From Fidelibacterota bacterium (GTDB taxonomy: Bacteria; Fidelibacterota; Marinisomatia; Marinisomatales; TCS55), in the NCBI GenBank assembly GCA_030746535.1, contig JASLML010000013.1:1-35300 (forward strand): a DNA stretch of 35,300 bases, written 5' to 3'. Below are positions 23,627 through 32,150 of the stretch, one piece after another (the stretch's first letter is position 1; every line of letters begins with the position of its first letter). A program made the translations under genes and the position numbers. The notes beneath the pieces were generated by a model that saw nothing but the letters and a program-made list of their open reading frames with translations, ran no database searches and was not told the origin of the DNA.

Positions 23627-24049
23627 ATGCCAAGCACATTTGTAACAAAATCGTTTTCTTTCTCAGCAGCTCATAAATACGGCCATAAAGACTGGACCGA
23701 AGAGAAAAATGAGGAAATATTCGGCCCGGATGCCAAACTGCACGGACATAATTATACCTTGGAAGTAACGGTTACAGGTGAAATAAACCCGGATACAGGG
23801 TTCATTGTCGATTTAGGACACCTGAAAGAAGTAGTAAATGAAAAAATCGTTAACCGAATCGATCACAGCCATTTTGAGAAAAAAATAGACTGGTTTAAGG
23901 ATAAGCAGCCCAGTTCCGAAAATTTAACTAAATTTATATGGGGTGAAATTGAATCCCTTCTTGAAGGCTGCAGGCTTCATCGCGTACGGTTAAAAGAAAC
24001 GGATACTATCTACACGGATTACTACGGTCCTGCTGGGTGCTGTAAATGA
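23627..24049 (+). CDS. 6-pyruvoyl-tetrahydropterin synthase/QueD family protein, catalytic Cys replaced by Asp
   Basis: 140 aa. Zinc ligands are present as H16 (SFSAAHKYG), H39 and H41 (LHGHNY). The conserved H80 (RIDH) and E124 (LKETDT) are also there, as is the PTG-type GFIVDLGHLK. In E. coli QueD the catalytic Cys precedes the zinc motif as CGRLHGH; here the same place reads DAKLHGH, with Asp at residue 35. The PTPS-III type, which replaces dihydroneopterin aldolase in folate synthesis, has Glu at this place, so an acidic residue hints at a folate-type rather than queuosine-type reaction, but Asp is not the described motif. It is coupled by ATGA to the queuosine-precursor transporter and followed by FolE. 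Substrate: a dihydroneopterin triphosphate derivative, by family. Confidence 0.85.
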   Translation: MPSTFVTKSFSFSAAHKYGHKDWTEEKNEEIFGPDAKLHGHNYTLEVTVTGEINPDTGFIVDLGHLKEVVNEKIVNRIDHSHFEKKIDWFKDKQPSSENLTKFIWGEIESLLEGCRLHRVRLKETDTIYTDYYGPAGCCK

Positions 24050-24699
24050 GCTTCAGGTCAACGCTTTACCTTGTGCTCGCGGGCATTTTTATTGCTTCGC
24101 TTGTCAGCGCGAATTTGATTTTTCAAAAATTTTTCACATGGTCGCCATTTGGTTTATATACATTTGAAATGTCCGTTGGAATTCTTCCATATCCCGTCAC
24201 CTTTTTATGTACTGATTTAATATCAGAACTTTATGGAAAGAAAAAAGCTGATCAGGTTGTTATAGCCGGATTTGCAGCAAGTTTATTTGTGCTCATCGTT
24301 ATCAGCATTGCAGATATGGTGCCGCAAACGGATTGGTCTCCGGTAGATTCGGATACGTTTCATTCGGTCTTCGGATTATTCGGTCCTGCAGTATTTGCAT
24401 CGATGGCAGCGTATCTCACTGCACAATTCATTGATATCAGAATTTTTCATTTCTGGAAAAATCTTACTAACGGCAAACATTTATGGCTTCGTAATAATGG
24501 ATCCACCATTGTTTCTCAGCTTGTGGATACGTCAGCAGTTCTGATTTTGCTATGCTTCGCAGGCGCTATTGAATGGTCTAAATTTCCTGCGCTGCTGCAG
24601 GCAGGATTTTTATTCAAAGTGTTGGTTGCATTGGCTGATACTCCGCTATTTTATCTGGGTGTATACACCTTAAAAGACAAGGTTCAGAAAGAAGTATGA
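24046..24699 (+). CDS. yhhQ: queuosine precursor transporter (YhhQ family)
   Basis: 217 aa, with about six hydrophobic helices (for example LYLVLAGIFIASLVSANLIF, VVIAGFAASLFVLIVISIA, and the end segment LLQAGFLFKVLVALADTPLF). The signature LPYPVTFLCTDLISELYGKKKA and VSQLVDTSAVLI match the VUT/YhhQ family that imports 7-deazaguanine queuosine precursors. It lies between the PTPS/QueD-like gene (ATGA overlap) and folE (3 bp gap), which either feeds queuosine scavenging or marks a merged pterin locus. Confidence 0.9.
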   Translation: MSFRSTLYLVLAGIFIASLVSANLIFQKFFTWSPFGLYTFEMSVGILPYPVTFLCTDLISELYGKKKADQVVIAGFAASLFVLIVISIADMVPQTDWSPVDSDTFHSVFGLFGPAVFASMAAYLTAQFIDIRIFHFWKNLTNGKHLWLRNNGSTIVSQLVDTSAVLILLCFAGAIEWSKFPALLQAGFLFKVLVALADTPLFYLGVYTLKDKVQKEV

Positions 24700-24702
24700 C
24701 CT

Positions 24703-25263
24703 ATGAAAAATATTGAATCATTAATTAAAGGTCTTATTGCCGAAATTGGCGAAAACCCTGATCGAGAAGGTCTGAAGAACACTCCGGAACGGGTTGCAAA
24801 ATCCTGGGACTATTTCTCTAGCGGTTATCGGATCAATATCGAAGATATCGTAAACGGAGCAATCTTCGAGGAGGATATCAGCGAAGTAGTAGTAGTTCGG
24901 GATATTGAATTTTTCAGCATTTGCGAACATCATTTAATTCCGTTCTTTGGGCGGTGCCATGTCGGCTATCTTCCTGACGGGAAAATAATCGGCTTGTCGA
25001 AGATCCCTAGAATAGTTGACGCATTCTCCCAAAGACTGCAGATTCAGGAAAGGCTGACACACCAGATTGCGGATACGATCAATGAAGTATTGAATCCTGT
25101 CGGAGTGGCGGTGGTAATGGAAGGACGGCATTTATGTATGCAAATGCGCGGAGTGGAAAAACAAAACAGCTTTGCCACCAGTTCTGCCATGCTTGGCCAA
25201 TTTAGAGATTCACCGGAAACAAGGGCTGAATTTCTAAGCATTATCGGAATGGATAAAATATAA
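24703..25263 (+). CDS. folE: GTP cyclohydrolase I
   Basis: 186 aa, full length for FolE type IA. Zinc ligands are C74 and H77 (SICEHHLIPFFGRCHVGYLP) and C145 (RHLCMQMRG); the segment GLSKIPRIVDAFSQRLQIQERLT is the family signature. It makes 7,8-dihydroneopterin triphosphate from GTP, the shared first intermediate of folate and queuosine synthesis and the substrate expected of the adjacent PTPS/QueD-like enzyme. The stop TAA shares its last A with the lpdA ATG, so the pterin genes run directly into the lipoyl genes. Confidence 0.97.
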   Translation: MKNIESLIKGLIAEIGENPDREGLKNTPERVAKSWDYFSSGYRINIEDIVNGAIFEEDISEVVVVRDIEFFSICEHHLIPFFGRCHVGYLPDGKIIGLSKIPRIVDAFSQRLQIQERLTHQIADTINEVLNPVGVAVVMEGRHLCMQMRGVEKQNSFATSSAMLGQFRDSPETRAEFLSIIGMDKI

Positions 25264-26651
25264 TGCCTTCCTTCGATTTGGCTGTGCTCGGCGGCGGTCC
25301 GGGCGGATACGTAGCCGCAATTCGCGCTTCACAGCTTGGATTGAAAACAGCCATCATCGAAAAGGACAAACTGGGAGGCATTTGCCTAAATTGGGGATGC
25401 ATTCCTACAAAGGCGCTGTTGAAAAATGCTGAAGTGCTTCATATCGTTCAGAACAGCGCTCAATATGGAATTACGATTCCGAAATTCAGTGTAGATTTTC
25501 CGGCATCTATCAAGCGAAGCAGGGATGTAGCTGAGAGGCTGTCCAAGGGAATTGCTTTTCTGATGAAAAAAAATTCCATCACTCACTTTGAAGGCCCCGG
25601 AAAGCTGATTTCACGGCATGAATTGGAAGTGACAAAGGGGAAGAAAAAAACGCGTTTAAATGCGAACAATATCATTATTGCAACCGGCGGGAGACCGCGC
25701 ACCTTTCCGGGAATGAAATTGAATGGGAAAAACATTATTTCTTCCAAAGAAGCGATGATTCTAAAAAAAATCCCGAAAAAAATGATTATCATAGGTTCCG
25801 GTGCAATAGGGGTTGAATTCGCATATTTTTTCAACGCGTACGGAACAGAGATTCATCTAATTGAAATGCTGCCAAGAATTCTTCCTGTGGAAGATGAAAC
25901 GGTTTCAAAAGAACTTGCCCGTACGTTTAAAAAATCAAAAATGAAGATCTATACGGATACAAAAGTTTCTCAAATTGAATCTCTTAAAACAAAGGTGAAG
26001 GTCCATTTGGAAAGGAAGGGCAAGCAGGAAATCCTGGAAGGGGATGTAGCGCTTGTTGCCATCGGCGTAACAGGAAACACTGAAAATATCGGGCTGGAAA
26101 AAATTGGTGTTAACGTTGAAAAAGGTGCTGTAGTCATCAATGAGTTCAACCAAACCTCAGTGCCAAATATTTATGCTATAGGCGATGTATCCGGTCCGCC
26201 GTGGCTCGCGCATGTGGCATCCGCACAAGGCCATGTCGCCGCAGAACACGCAGCGGGGAAAGACGTGCATCCCGTTGATTATACCAATATACCCGGCTGT
26301 ACCTATTGCCAGCCGCAGGTTGCATCCATAGGATTGACAGAATCATCAGCCAAAGAAAAAGGATTTGATGTTAAAGTAGGCACGTTTGATTTCAAGGCAA
26401 GTGGAAAAGCGATGGCTACCGGGCGCACGGACGGTTTTGTAAAATTGATATTTGATGGCAAATACGGTGAGCTGCTCGGCGCCCATATCATTGGATCGGA
26501 GGCGACAGAATTAATAGCAGAACTCGGTACGGCAAAAACACTTGAATCAACATGGCACGAATTGGCGTCAACAGTTCATGCACATCCAACTTTATCCGAA
26601 GCAGTTATGGAAGCTGCTCTTGACGCAATGGGGCAAAAGGTTCACCAATGA
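25263..26651 (+). CDS. lpdA: dihydrolipoyl dehydrogenase (E3)
   Basis: 462 aa. FAD-binding GGGPGGYVAAI, the redox disulfide C41-LNWG-C46 (GGICLNWGCIPTK), the NAD-binding region IIIGSGAIGVEFAYFF, and the C-terminal His-Glu pair HAHPTLSEAVMEA are all present. It reoxidises the dihydrolipoyl groups of E2 with NAD+. It lies at the head of a gene set for the complex and its cofactor, overlapping folE by 1 bp and lipB by ATGA. There is no N-terminal lipoyl domain. A Lys-rich stretch (ISRHELEVTKGKKKTRLNAN) is the only unusual part. Confidence 0.97.
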   Translation: MPSFDLAVLGGGPGGYVAAIRASQLGLKTAIIEKDKLGGICLNWGCIPTKALLKNAEVLHIVQNSAQYGITIPKFSVDFPASIKRSRDVAERLSKGIAFLMKKNSITHFEGPGKLISRHELEVTKGKKKTRLNANNIIIATGGRPRTFPGMKLNGKNIISSKEAMILKKIPKKMIIIGSGAIGVEFAYFFNAYGTEIHLIEMLPRILPVEDETVSKELARTFKKSKMKIYTDTKVSQIESLKTKVKVHLERKGKQEILEGDVALVAIGVTGNTENIGLEKIGVNVEKGAVVINEFNQTSVPNIYAIGDVSGPPWLAHVASAQGHVAAEHAAGKDVHPVDYTNIPGCTYCQPQVASIGLTESSAKEKGFDVKVGTFDFKASGKAMATGRTDGFVKLIFDGKYGELLGAHIIGSEATELIAELGTAKTLESTWHELASTVHAHPTLSEAVMEAALDAMGQKVHQ

Positions 26652-27295
26652 GTATTGCTATTCAGGATCTTGGGTTTCGGAACTACAAGGCAACTTGGGA
26701 TTTCCAGAAACATCTTCAGAGAGAGGTTATTGCAGGAAATTCTGATGATACCCTGTTGCTGGTTGAGCATGATCCTGTGTATACATTGGGGAAAAATGCA
26801 GATGATGATCATTTACTTCAAAACGTTCCGAAAGATGTGAAAGTATTTCATGTTGAAAGAGGCGGCGATATAGCCTTCCACGGACCGGGACAGCTTGTAG
26901 GATATCCTATTCTTGATCTTCACAGATATCGAAAAAGCGTCCATTGGTATATGCGCAGTCTTGAACAAATGATCATTCAAACATTGGACATTTTTGATAT
27001 AGAGGCGGATGTAAAAGAAGGGTTAACCGGTGTTTGGGTCGGCGACGAAAAGATAGCTGCTCTCGGTGTCAGGATTTCGCGCTGGGTAACCATGCACGGA
27101 TTTGCGATCAATGTACATCCAGACCTGTCCTATTATGACGGTATCATTCCGTGCGGAATTTTCGAATACGGCGTTACATCAATGGAAAAATTATTGGGAA
27201 TGCCGATTAAAATGGAAGCAGTCAAAGCTGAAGTTGAAAACCATTTTAACAGCATTTTTAATCAGGAAAGAATTATGGAAATTTCTCATGCCTAG
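26648..27295 (+). CDS. lipB: octanoyl-[ACP]:protein octanoyltransferase
   Basis: 215 aa. The family signature RGGDIAFHGPGQLVGYPILDL, catalytic K135 (DEKIAALGV) and C169 (GIIPCGIFEYGV) are present. It transfers octanoate from acyl-carrier protein to a lysine of E2 (or GcvH), the first step of lipoyl cofactor synthesis. The start overlaps lpdA (ATGA) and the end overlaps the E1 gene by 8 bp, so it is strictly co-translated with the complex it modifies. Confidence 0.97.
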   Translation: MSIAIQDLGFRNYKATWDFQKHLQREVIAGNSDDTLLLVEHDPVYTLGKNADDDHLLQNVPKDVKVFHVERGGDIAFHGPGQLVGYPILDLHRYRKSVHWYMRSLEQMIIQTLDIFDIEADVKEGLTGVWVGDEKIAALGVRISRWVTMHGFAINVHPDLSYYDGIIPCGIFEYGVTSMEKLLGMPIKMEAVKAEVENHFNSIFNQERIMEISHA

Positions 27296-29291
27296 GCTGC
27301 ACGGATTTCAGAAAAAAGAATTACTATCCGTTTACGAAAAAATGGTTTTGTCTAGACGGCTGGATGAGAAAATGCTGACGATGCTGAAGCAGGGAAAAAG
27401 TTTTTTCCACATTGGTTGCGCAGGTCATGAAGCAGCCCAACTAGCAGCCGCAAAAGTGCTTCGTCAGGGAGAAGATTGGTCGTTTCCGTACTACAGGGAT
27501 GCGGCGCTGTGCCTCGGATTGGGGATGACATCGCGTGAGCAGCTGCTGTGTTTTCTTGCAAGGAAAGATGATCCGAATTCCGGCGGACGCCAGATGCCGC
27601 AGCATTACGGGCACAAGGATTTGCGAATTGTCAGCCAATCAAGCCCGACCGGCACACAATTTTTACAGGCGGTCGGCTGTGCGATGGGCAGAACATGGGA
27701 TAAAACAAAAGAGATTGTCTATGTATCCTGCGGTGAGGGTACAACCAGTCAGGGAGATTTTCATGAAGCGCTCAATTGGGCGAGTCGCGACAAACTTCCG
27801 GTGCTCTTTCATGTTGAGGATAACGAATATGCAATAAGCGTGCATATTTCAGAACAAACGTCAGGGAGCTCGGTGTACTCGATGGTTTCCGGCTATCAAA
27901 ATCTTGCCAGATTTGATGTGGACGGCAGCGACTTTTTCGAAACAAGCCTAGCCTTTCAGAAAGCTGCCGAGCGAGCAAGAAAAGGGAAAGGGCCTTCCGT
28001 AATTGTGTCGCATGTTGTACGCCTTTTGCCGCATTCTTCTTCAGATGATCAGAGAAAATACCGATCTGACAAAGATTTAGAAGCGGATAAGAAAAAGGAC
28101 CCGATAACCGTTTTTGAAAAGGAATGCATTGCCGCTAAGGCAGTCACAAAAAAAGAATTCACTGCCATTCAGAAAAAAGTGGCAAAGCAAGTGGATGAAG
28201 ATGCCGAATGGGCAGAAGCGCAAGGCCACCCAGATGTTTCCACGGCGCTGGACCATATATACGGTACGGACGACATCAAAGAGGAATCGCCGTTAAATGT
28301 AATGTCTGATAAAGTTGTCTTGGTGGATGCGATAAATCATGCATTGTCTGAAGAAATGAAACACAATGAAAAAATGGTGATTTATGGCCAAGATATCGCG
28401 GATCCCAAAGGGGGTGTATTCACAGCAACGAAAGGGCTTACGGATGCATTTGGGAAAAGCAGGGTGTTCAATTCACCGTTGGCAGAATCATCGATTATCG
28501 GTACGGCAATCGGTCTAAGCATGGCGGGATATAAGCCGGTTGTTGAAATTCAATTTGGTGATTATATCTGGACGGCGATGATGCAGATCCGGAATGAGGT
28601 CGCCACCATGCGCTATCGTTCAAATAACGCTTGGAGTTGCCCGATGGTTATTCGTGTTCCTGTCGGCGGATATATCCACGGTGCGCTTTGCCACAGCCAA
28701 TCGATAGATGGATTTTTTGTTCATCTGCCCGGAATTCGCATTGCATATCCATCCAGCGCTGCCGATGCAAAAGGATTACTTAAAGCTGCCTGCAGGATGG
28801 ACGACCCTGTTTTATTTCTTGAGCATAAAGGGCTTTACCGGCAGGGATATGTTTCTTCGCCGGAGCCGGATGACACATATCTTCTTCCATTTGGGAAAGC
28901 GCGGATCGTTGAATCCGGAACGGACATAACCATTATTACGTGGGGCGCGATGGTGCAAAAATCCATCGAAGCTGTACAGGAAACAAACTTGGAAGGAAGG
29001 GTTGAGATCATTGACCTCAGAACACTAAATCCTCTGGATATAGAAACGGTAGGACGGTCATTGGAAAAAACATCAAAAGCGATGGTGGTACACGAAGATA
29101 CACTGACGAACGGGCCCGGCGCGGAAATTTCCGCAATTATTGCGGATAATTTTTTTGAATTGCTCGACGGACCGGTTAAACGCGTCGCATCCAAAGATTC
29201 TCCTGTGCCGTACAACTGGTTTTTGGAAGAAAAAGTATTGCCGCAAACACCGGATGTTGTTGCTGCTTTAACTGAATTAATGGAGTACTGA
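27288..29291 (+). CDS. 2-oxoacid dehydrogenase E1, fused alpha-beta subunits (branched-chain type)
   Basis: 667 aa from ATG 27288; longer in-frame starts lie inside lipB. The alpha part (about 1-330) has GRQMPQHYGHKDLRI and the TPP motif GEGTTSQGD ... DNEYAIS at about 149-183, plus HSSSDDQRKYRS, the loop around the TPP-binding His. The beta part (from about 340) begins KVVLVDAINHALSEEM, followed by EIQFGDYIWTAMMQI, RVPVGGYIHGALCHSQS and VVHEDTLTNGPGAEISA. GEG in place of GDG, with GRQMP.HYG, is typical of branched-chain E1 alpha (BCKDH) rather than classical pyruvate E1. The single-chain fusion is seen in FCB relatives. It decarboxylates a 2-oxoacid and acylates lipoyl-E2. Branched-chain keto acids are the likely but unproven substrate. 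Confidence 0.93.
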   Translation: MPRLHGFQKKELLSVYEKMVLSRRLDEKMLTMLKQGKSFFHIGCAGHEAAQLAAAKVLRQGEDWSFPYYRDAALCLGLGMTSREQLLCFLARKDDPNSGGRQMPQHYGHKDLRIVSQSSPTGTQFLQAVGCAMGRTWDKTKEIVYVSCGEGTTSQGDFHEALNWASRDKLPVLFHVEDNEYAISVHISEQTSGSSVYSMVSGYQNLARFDVDGSDFFETSLAFQKAAERARKGKGPSVIVSHVVRLLPHSSSDDQRKYRSDKDLEADKKKDPITVFEKECIAAKAVTKKEFTAIQKKVAKQVDEDAEWAEAQGHPDVSTALDHIYGTDDIKEESPLNVMSDKVVLVDAINHALSEEMKHNEKMVIYGQDIADPKGGVFTATKGLTDAFGKSRVFNSPLAESSIIGTAIGLSMAGYKPVVEIQFGDYIWTAMMQIRNEVATMRYRSNNAWSCPMVIRVPVGGYIHGALCHSQSIDGFFVHLPGIRIAYPSSAADAKGLLKAACRMDDPVLFLEHKGLYRQGYVSSPEPDDTYLLPFGKARIVESGTDITIITWGAMVQKSIEAVQETNLEGRVEIIDLRTLNPLDIETVGRSLEKTSKAMVVHEDTLTNGPGAEISAIIADNFFELLDGPVKRVASKDSPVPYNWFLEEKVLPQTPDVVAALTELMEY

Positions 29292-30538
29292 TGATTGTAG
29301 ATGTGGTCATGCCGAAAATGGGCGAATCCATTACAGAGGGGACGATCCTTGAATGGAGGAAAGAGCCTGGCGATATCGTTGCTTTGGACGAAATTTTGCT
29401 GGAAATCGGAACGGATAAAGTCGATTCAGAAATCCCGTCGCCGACTGCCGGAACTGTGGTTGAACTGCTTGCTAAACCGAATGATGTATTGGAAGTAGGT
29501 GCAATTATCGCAAGGATTGAAACAGATGCTGATGCAGCTATTCCCGTAGAACCAGCTGAAAAAGAATCAGCGCCGGATCCGGAACCAATCCGGAAACCTG
29601 AGCTGCCAAAGCCGACAGCAATAGAGTCGCCGCCCCCGCCTGCATCTGCCGAAAAGAAATTTTACACACCGGTAGTAAAGAAGATTGCAAAGGAAAACAG
29701 CATCAGTGATGCAAAATTGTCAGGCATTACCGGATCAGGAAAAAACGGCCGCATAACAAAAAAGGATATTCTTGCCTATTTGTCCGGAAGAGGTGCTGTC
29801 CCGGATATCGCTTCTGCTCCTGCACCTTTAATTGGCGGTGAAATTGAGGAAATGGATCATATGCGGAAACTAATCGCAGACCATATGCGCCACAGCCTCG
29901 ACACGGCAGCCCATGTATATGTAATGACAGAAGTGGATATGACTTCCATCGTAGATTTTACAGAATCCGAAGGAAACGCCTTTTTCGCGAGGGAAGGATT
30001 TAAGCTGACCTATACTCCGTTCATTGCACTGGCAGTAACACGGGCGTTGCAGATGATTCCCGATATGAACAGTTCGCTGGACGGTACATCAATTGTAAGG
30101 AACAAAAATATCAATATTGGCCTTGCGGTTGCGGTAGATCAGGGTCTTTTGGTTCCGGTGATTCAGCGATCTGAGGAATTAAATTTTCTGGGACTTTGCA
30201 GAAAAGTGAGAGATCTTGCTGTGAGGACAAGAGATAAACAAATATCGCCGGACGAACTTCAGGGATCCACCTTTACCATCACCAATTTCGGCGTATTTAA
30301 TGTAACAATGGGTACGCCGATCATTAACCAGCCTAACGTCGGGATTATGGGAATCGGAACCGTTCGAAAACGCCCGGTCGTTCTGGAATCGGAGAGCGGT
30401 GATTCCATCGGAATCAGGAGTATCATGATGCTGTCGCTTGGGTTTGATCATCGCCTGATTGACGGCGCCGGCGGAGCACGGTTCATCGAAGCAGTGCAGT
30501 CAAATATCGAGAATATGGAATTGGATAAGTTATTCTGA
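29291..30538 (+). CDS. dihydrolipoamide acyltransferase (E2)
   Basis: 415 aa. A single lipoyl domain (1-75) has the modified lysine K43 in GTDKVDSEI. A Pro/Ala/Glu-rich linker follows (about 80-125), then a peripheral-subunit-binding domain (about 127-163, FYTPVVKKIAKENSISD ... ITKKDILAYL). A catalytic domain occupies 180-415 with DHRLIDG (386-392; the His and Asp of the acyltransferase site). It forms the core of the dehydrogenase complex and passes the acyl group from E1 to CoA. It is linked by 1-bp TGATG overlaps to E1 and to lipA. The one-lipoyl-domain layout fits branched-chain or 2-oxoglutarate complexes better than the multi-lipoyl pyruvate type. Confidence 0.93.
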   Translation: MIVDVVMPKMGESITEGTILEWRKEPGDIVALDEILLEIGTDKVDSEIPSPTAGTVVELLAKPNDVLEVGAIIARIETDADAAIPVEPAEKESAPDPEPIRKPELPKPTAIESPPPPASAEKKFYTPVVKKIAKENSISDAKLSGITGSGKNGRITKKDILAYLSGRGAVPDIASAPAPLIGGEIEEMDHMRKLIADHMRHSLDTAAHVYVMTEVDMTSIVDFTESEGNAFFAREGFKLTYTPFIALAVTRALQMIPDMNSSLDGTSIVRNKNINIGLAVAVDQGLLVPVIQRSEELNFLGLCRKVRDLAVRTRDKQISPDELQGSTFTITNFGVFNVTMGTPIINQPNVGIMGIGTVRKRPVVLESESGDSIGIRSIMMLSLGFDHRLIDGAGGARFIEAVQSNIENMELDKLF

Positions 30539-31419
30539 TGGAAACTCGAACCTTAAACCGCAATAAACCGAAAATCCGCCTGCAGATGGGCGACGGATAC
30601 CGGTTCGTAAAAGATACGGTTGACTCTAATAATCTGAATACGGTTTGTGAAGAAGCACGGTGCCCAAACATTTATGAATGCTGGGGACGGGGAACGGCAA
30701 CCATTATGATCCTGGGGGAAGTCTGCACCCGCGCATGCGGATTTTGTTCGGTGAAAACCGGCAAGCCGACATGGAACGATCCGATGGAACCGTACCGTAC
30801 CGCCATGGCAGTAAAGCGGATGCAGTTGAAACATGTCGTCATTACTTCTGTTGATAGGGATGACCTGAAAGATGATTTCGGATCAGATATTTGGGCGGAG
30901 ACGATTCGTCAAATTCATACACATGTTCAAGGCTGTACCGTAGAAGTATTAACGCCGGATTTTCAGGGATACGCTCCATCCTTGCTGAAAGTGTTTAATG
31001 CCGGCCCGGAAATATTCAGCCATAATGTAGAATGTGTCGAATGGATCAGCAGGCAGGTGCGCGCGCAGGCAAATTGGAAAAGAAGTCTGACTGTGCTAAA
31101 GCAGTCAGTGGATTTCGGAATGCTTACCAAAACAGGAATGATGGTAGGGCTTGGTGAAACAAAAATTGAAGTGATCGAAACCATGAAAGAAATAGCCGAT
31201 CTTGGCGTCAGTATATTTACGATTGGCCAATATTTGCAGCCGTCCCGGAATCACCTTCCGGTAGAGCGCTATGTGGATGACGATGAATTTTTGGAATATA
31301 AACGCATCGGATTGGATTTGGGCTTTCGTGTTGTGGAATCCGGCGCGCTTGTCAGAAGTTCTTACCATGCAGACGAGCAAGCGAAGCTTGCAAGTCCGGC
31401 TTGGGAAACGCATGAATAA
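30538..31419 (+). CDS. lipA: lipoyl synthase (radical SAM)
   Basis: 293 aa. The auxiliary cluster cysteines C37, C42, C48 (CEEARCPNIYEC) and the radical SAM cluster C63-X3-C67-X2-C70 (CTRACGFC) are present, and the C-terminal RSSYHADEQ supplies the conserved Ser ligand. It inserts two sulfurs into octanoyl-E2 to make lipoyl. With LipB upstream the complete de novo lipoylation pathway is encoded beside its substrate. The start overlaps E2 by 1 bp; the end overlaps the next ORF by 8 bp. Confidence 0.97.
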   Translation: METRTLNRNKPKIRLQMGDGYRFVKDTVDSNNLNTVCEEARCPNIYECWGRGTATIMILGEVCTRACGFCSVKTGKPTWNDPMEPYRTAMAVKRMQLKHVVITSVDRDDLKDDFGSDIWAETIRQIHTHVQGCTVEVLTPDFQGYAPSLLKVFNAGPEIFSHNVECVEWISRQVRAQANWKRSLTVLKQSVDFGMLTKTGMMVGLGETKIEVIETMKEIADLGVSIFTIGQYLQPSRNHLPVERYVDDDEFLEYKRIGLDLGFRVVESGALVRSSYHADEQAKLASPAWETHE

Positions 31420-32017
31420 ACCGGTCATTTACGGTTTGATTGGTGTGTCAGGAATTGTACTGGCATGGATGGTTCAGACGGCTCAAAATCCTGAAGACCA
31501 AATCCAAAATACGGCCGTAGACCATTCCCGCAAATCAGCACATCGCATTCAATTAGGTTCGCTGGAATTGTCTGTTCCGGAAGGATGGATTCGGGAGAAA
31601 CCAGTATCATCGATGCGTACGGCACAATTTAGGCTGCCGCGTGCGGAGGGAGATTTGGAAGATGCGGAAGTTGCTGTTTTCAATAAAATTGGCGGTAGCG
31701 TTGAACAAAATATTGAACGATGGGTCGGCCAATTCAGCCAGCCGGGGGGCGGGCCATCTACTGGGTTTGAAAGAATAAAGAATTTCACGATTAATGAATT
31801 ACATATTACGCTAGTGTACATAGAAGGAATATATTCCAGCCGGGGGGCATCCATGTCCGGCCCGGTGGTGGAAAAACCGGATTTCAGTTTGCTTGCAGCC
31901 ATTGTGAACACTCCGGATGGACCGTATTATTTTAAAGCAACTGGACCGGTAAGCACCGTACAGAATTGGGCGGGATCGTTCGACGCGCTAACCCAAAGCT
32001 TTCGTTTTACAGGATGA
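31412..32017 (+). CDS. membrane-anchored hypothetical protein
   Basis: 201 aa from ATG 31412, 8 bp inside lipA. The N terminus MNKPVIYGLIGVSGIVLAWMV is a signal anchor or uncleaved signal peptide. The remainder is a compact periplasmic domain with LELSVPEGWIREKPVSSMRT, FRLPRAEGDLEDAEVAVF, and a conserved-looking GPYYFKATGPVSTVQNW near the end, as in small lipoprotein-like DUFs of Planctomycetes and Acidobacteria. I do not recognise a named family. The coupling to lipA places it in the lipoyl operon, but there is no evident lipoyl role. Confidence 0.7.
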   Translation: MNKPVIYGLIGVSGIVLAWMVQTAQNPEDQIQNTAVDHSRKSAHRIQLGSLELSVPEGWIREKPVSSMRTAQFRLPRAEGDLEDAEVAVFNKIGGSVEQNIERWVGQFSQPGGGPSTGFERIKNFTINELHITLVYIEGIYSSRGASMSGPVVEKPDFSLLAAIVNTPDGPYYFKATGPVSTVQNWAGSFDALTQSFRFTG

Positions 32018-32100
32018 ATAGTCTGCCATATAGGTTAAAATTCAGCGAATATTGGTCCATTAGCCGCCATATGAGCATAAAAAATGAATTGGTACAGAAT

Positions 32101-32129
32101 TTGACAATTCTTAGCAAAATGAAAAATAA
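32101..32129 (+). promoter_or_regulatory. possible promoter of lon
   Basis: In the 133-bp gap between the anchored protein and lon, TTGACA (32101-32106) is a perfect -35 box. The -10 region about 17 bp later (AAATAA, around 32124) is only AT-rich. I see no CIRCE-type heat-shock operator (TTAGCACTC-N9-GAGTGCTAA). Confidence 0.3.
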
Positions 32130-32150
32130 AGCAAAAATTTTGGAGACATT

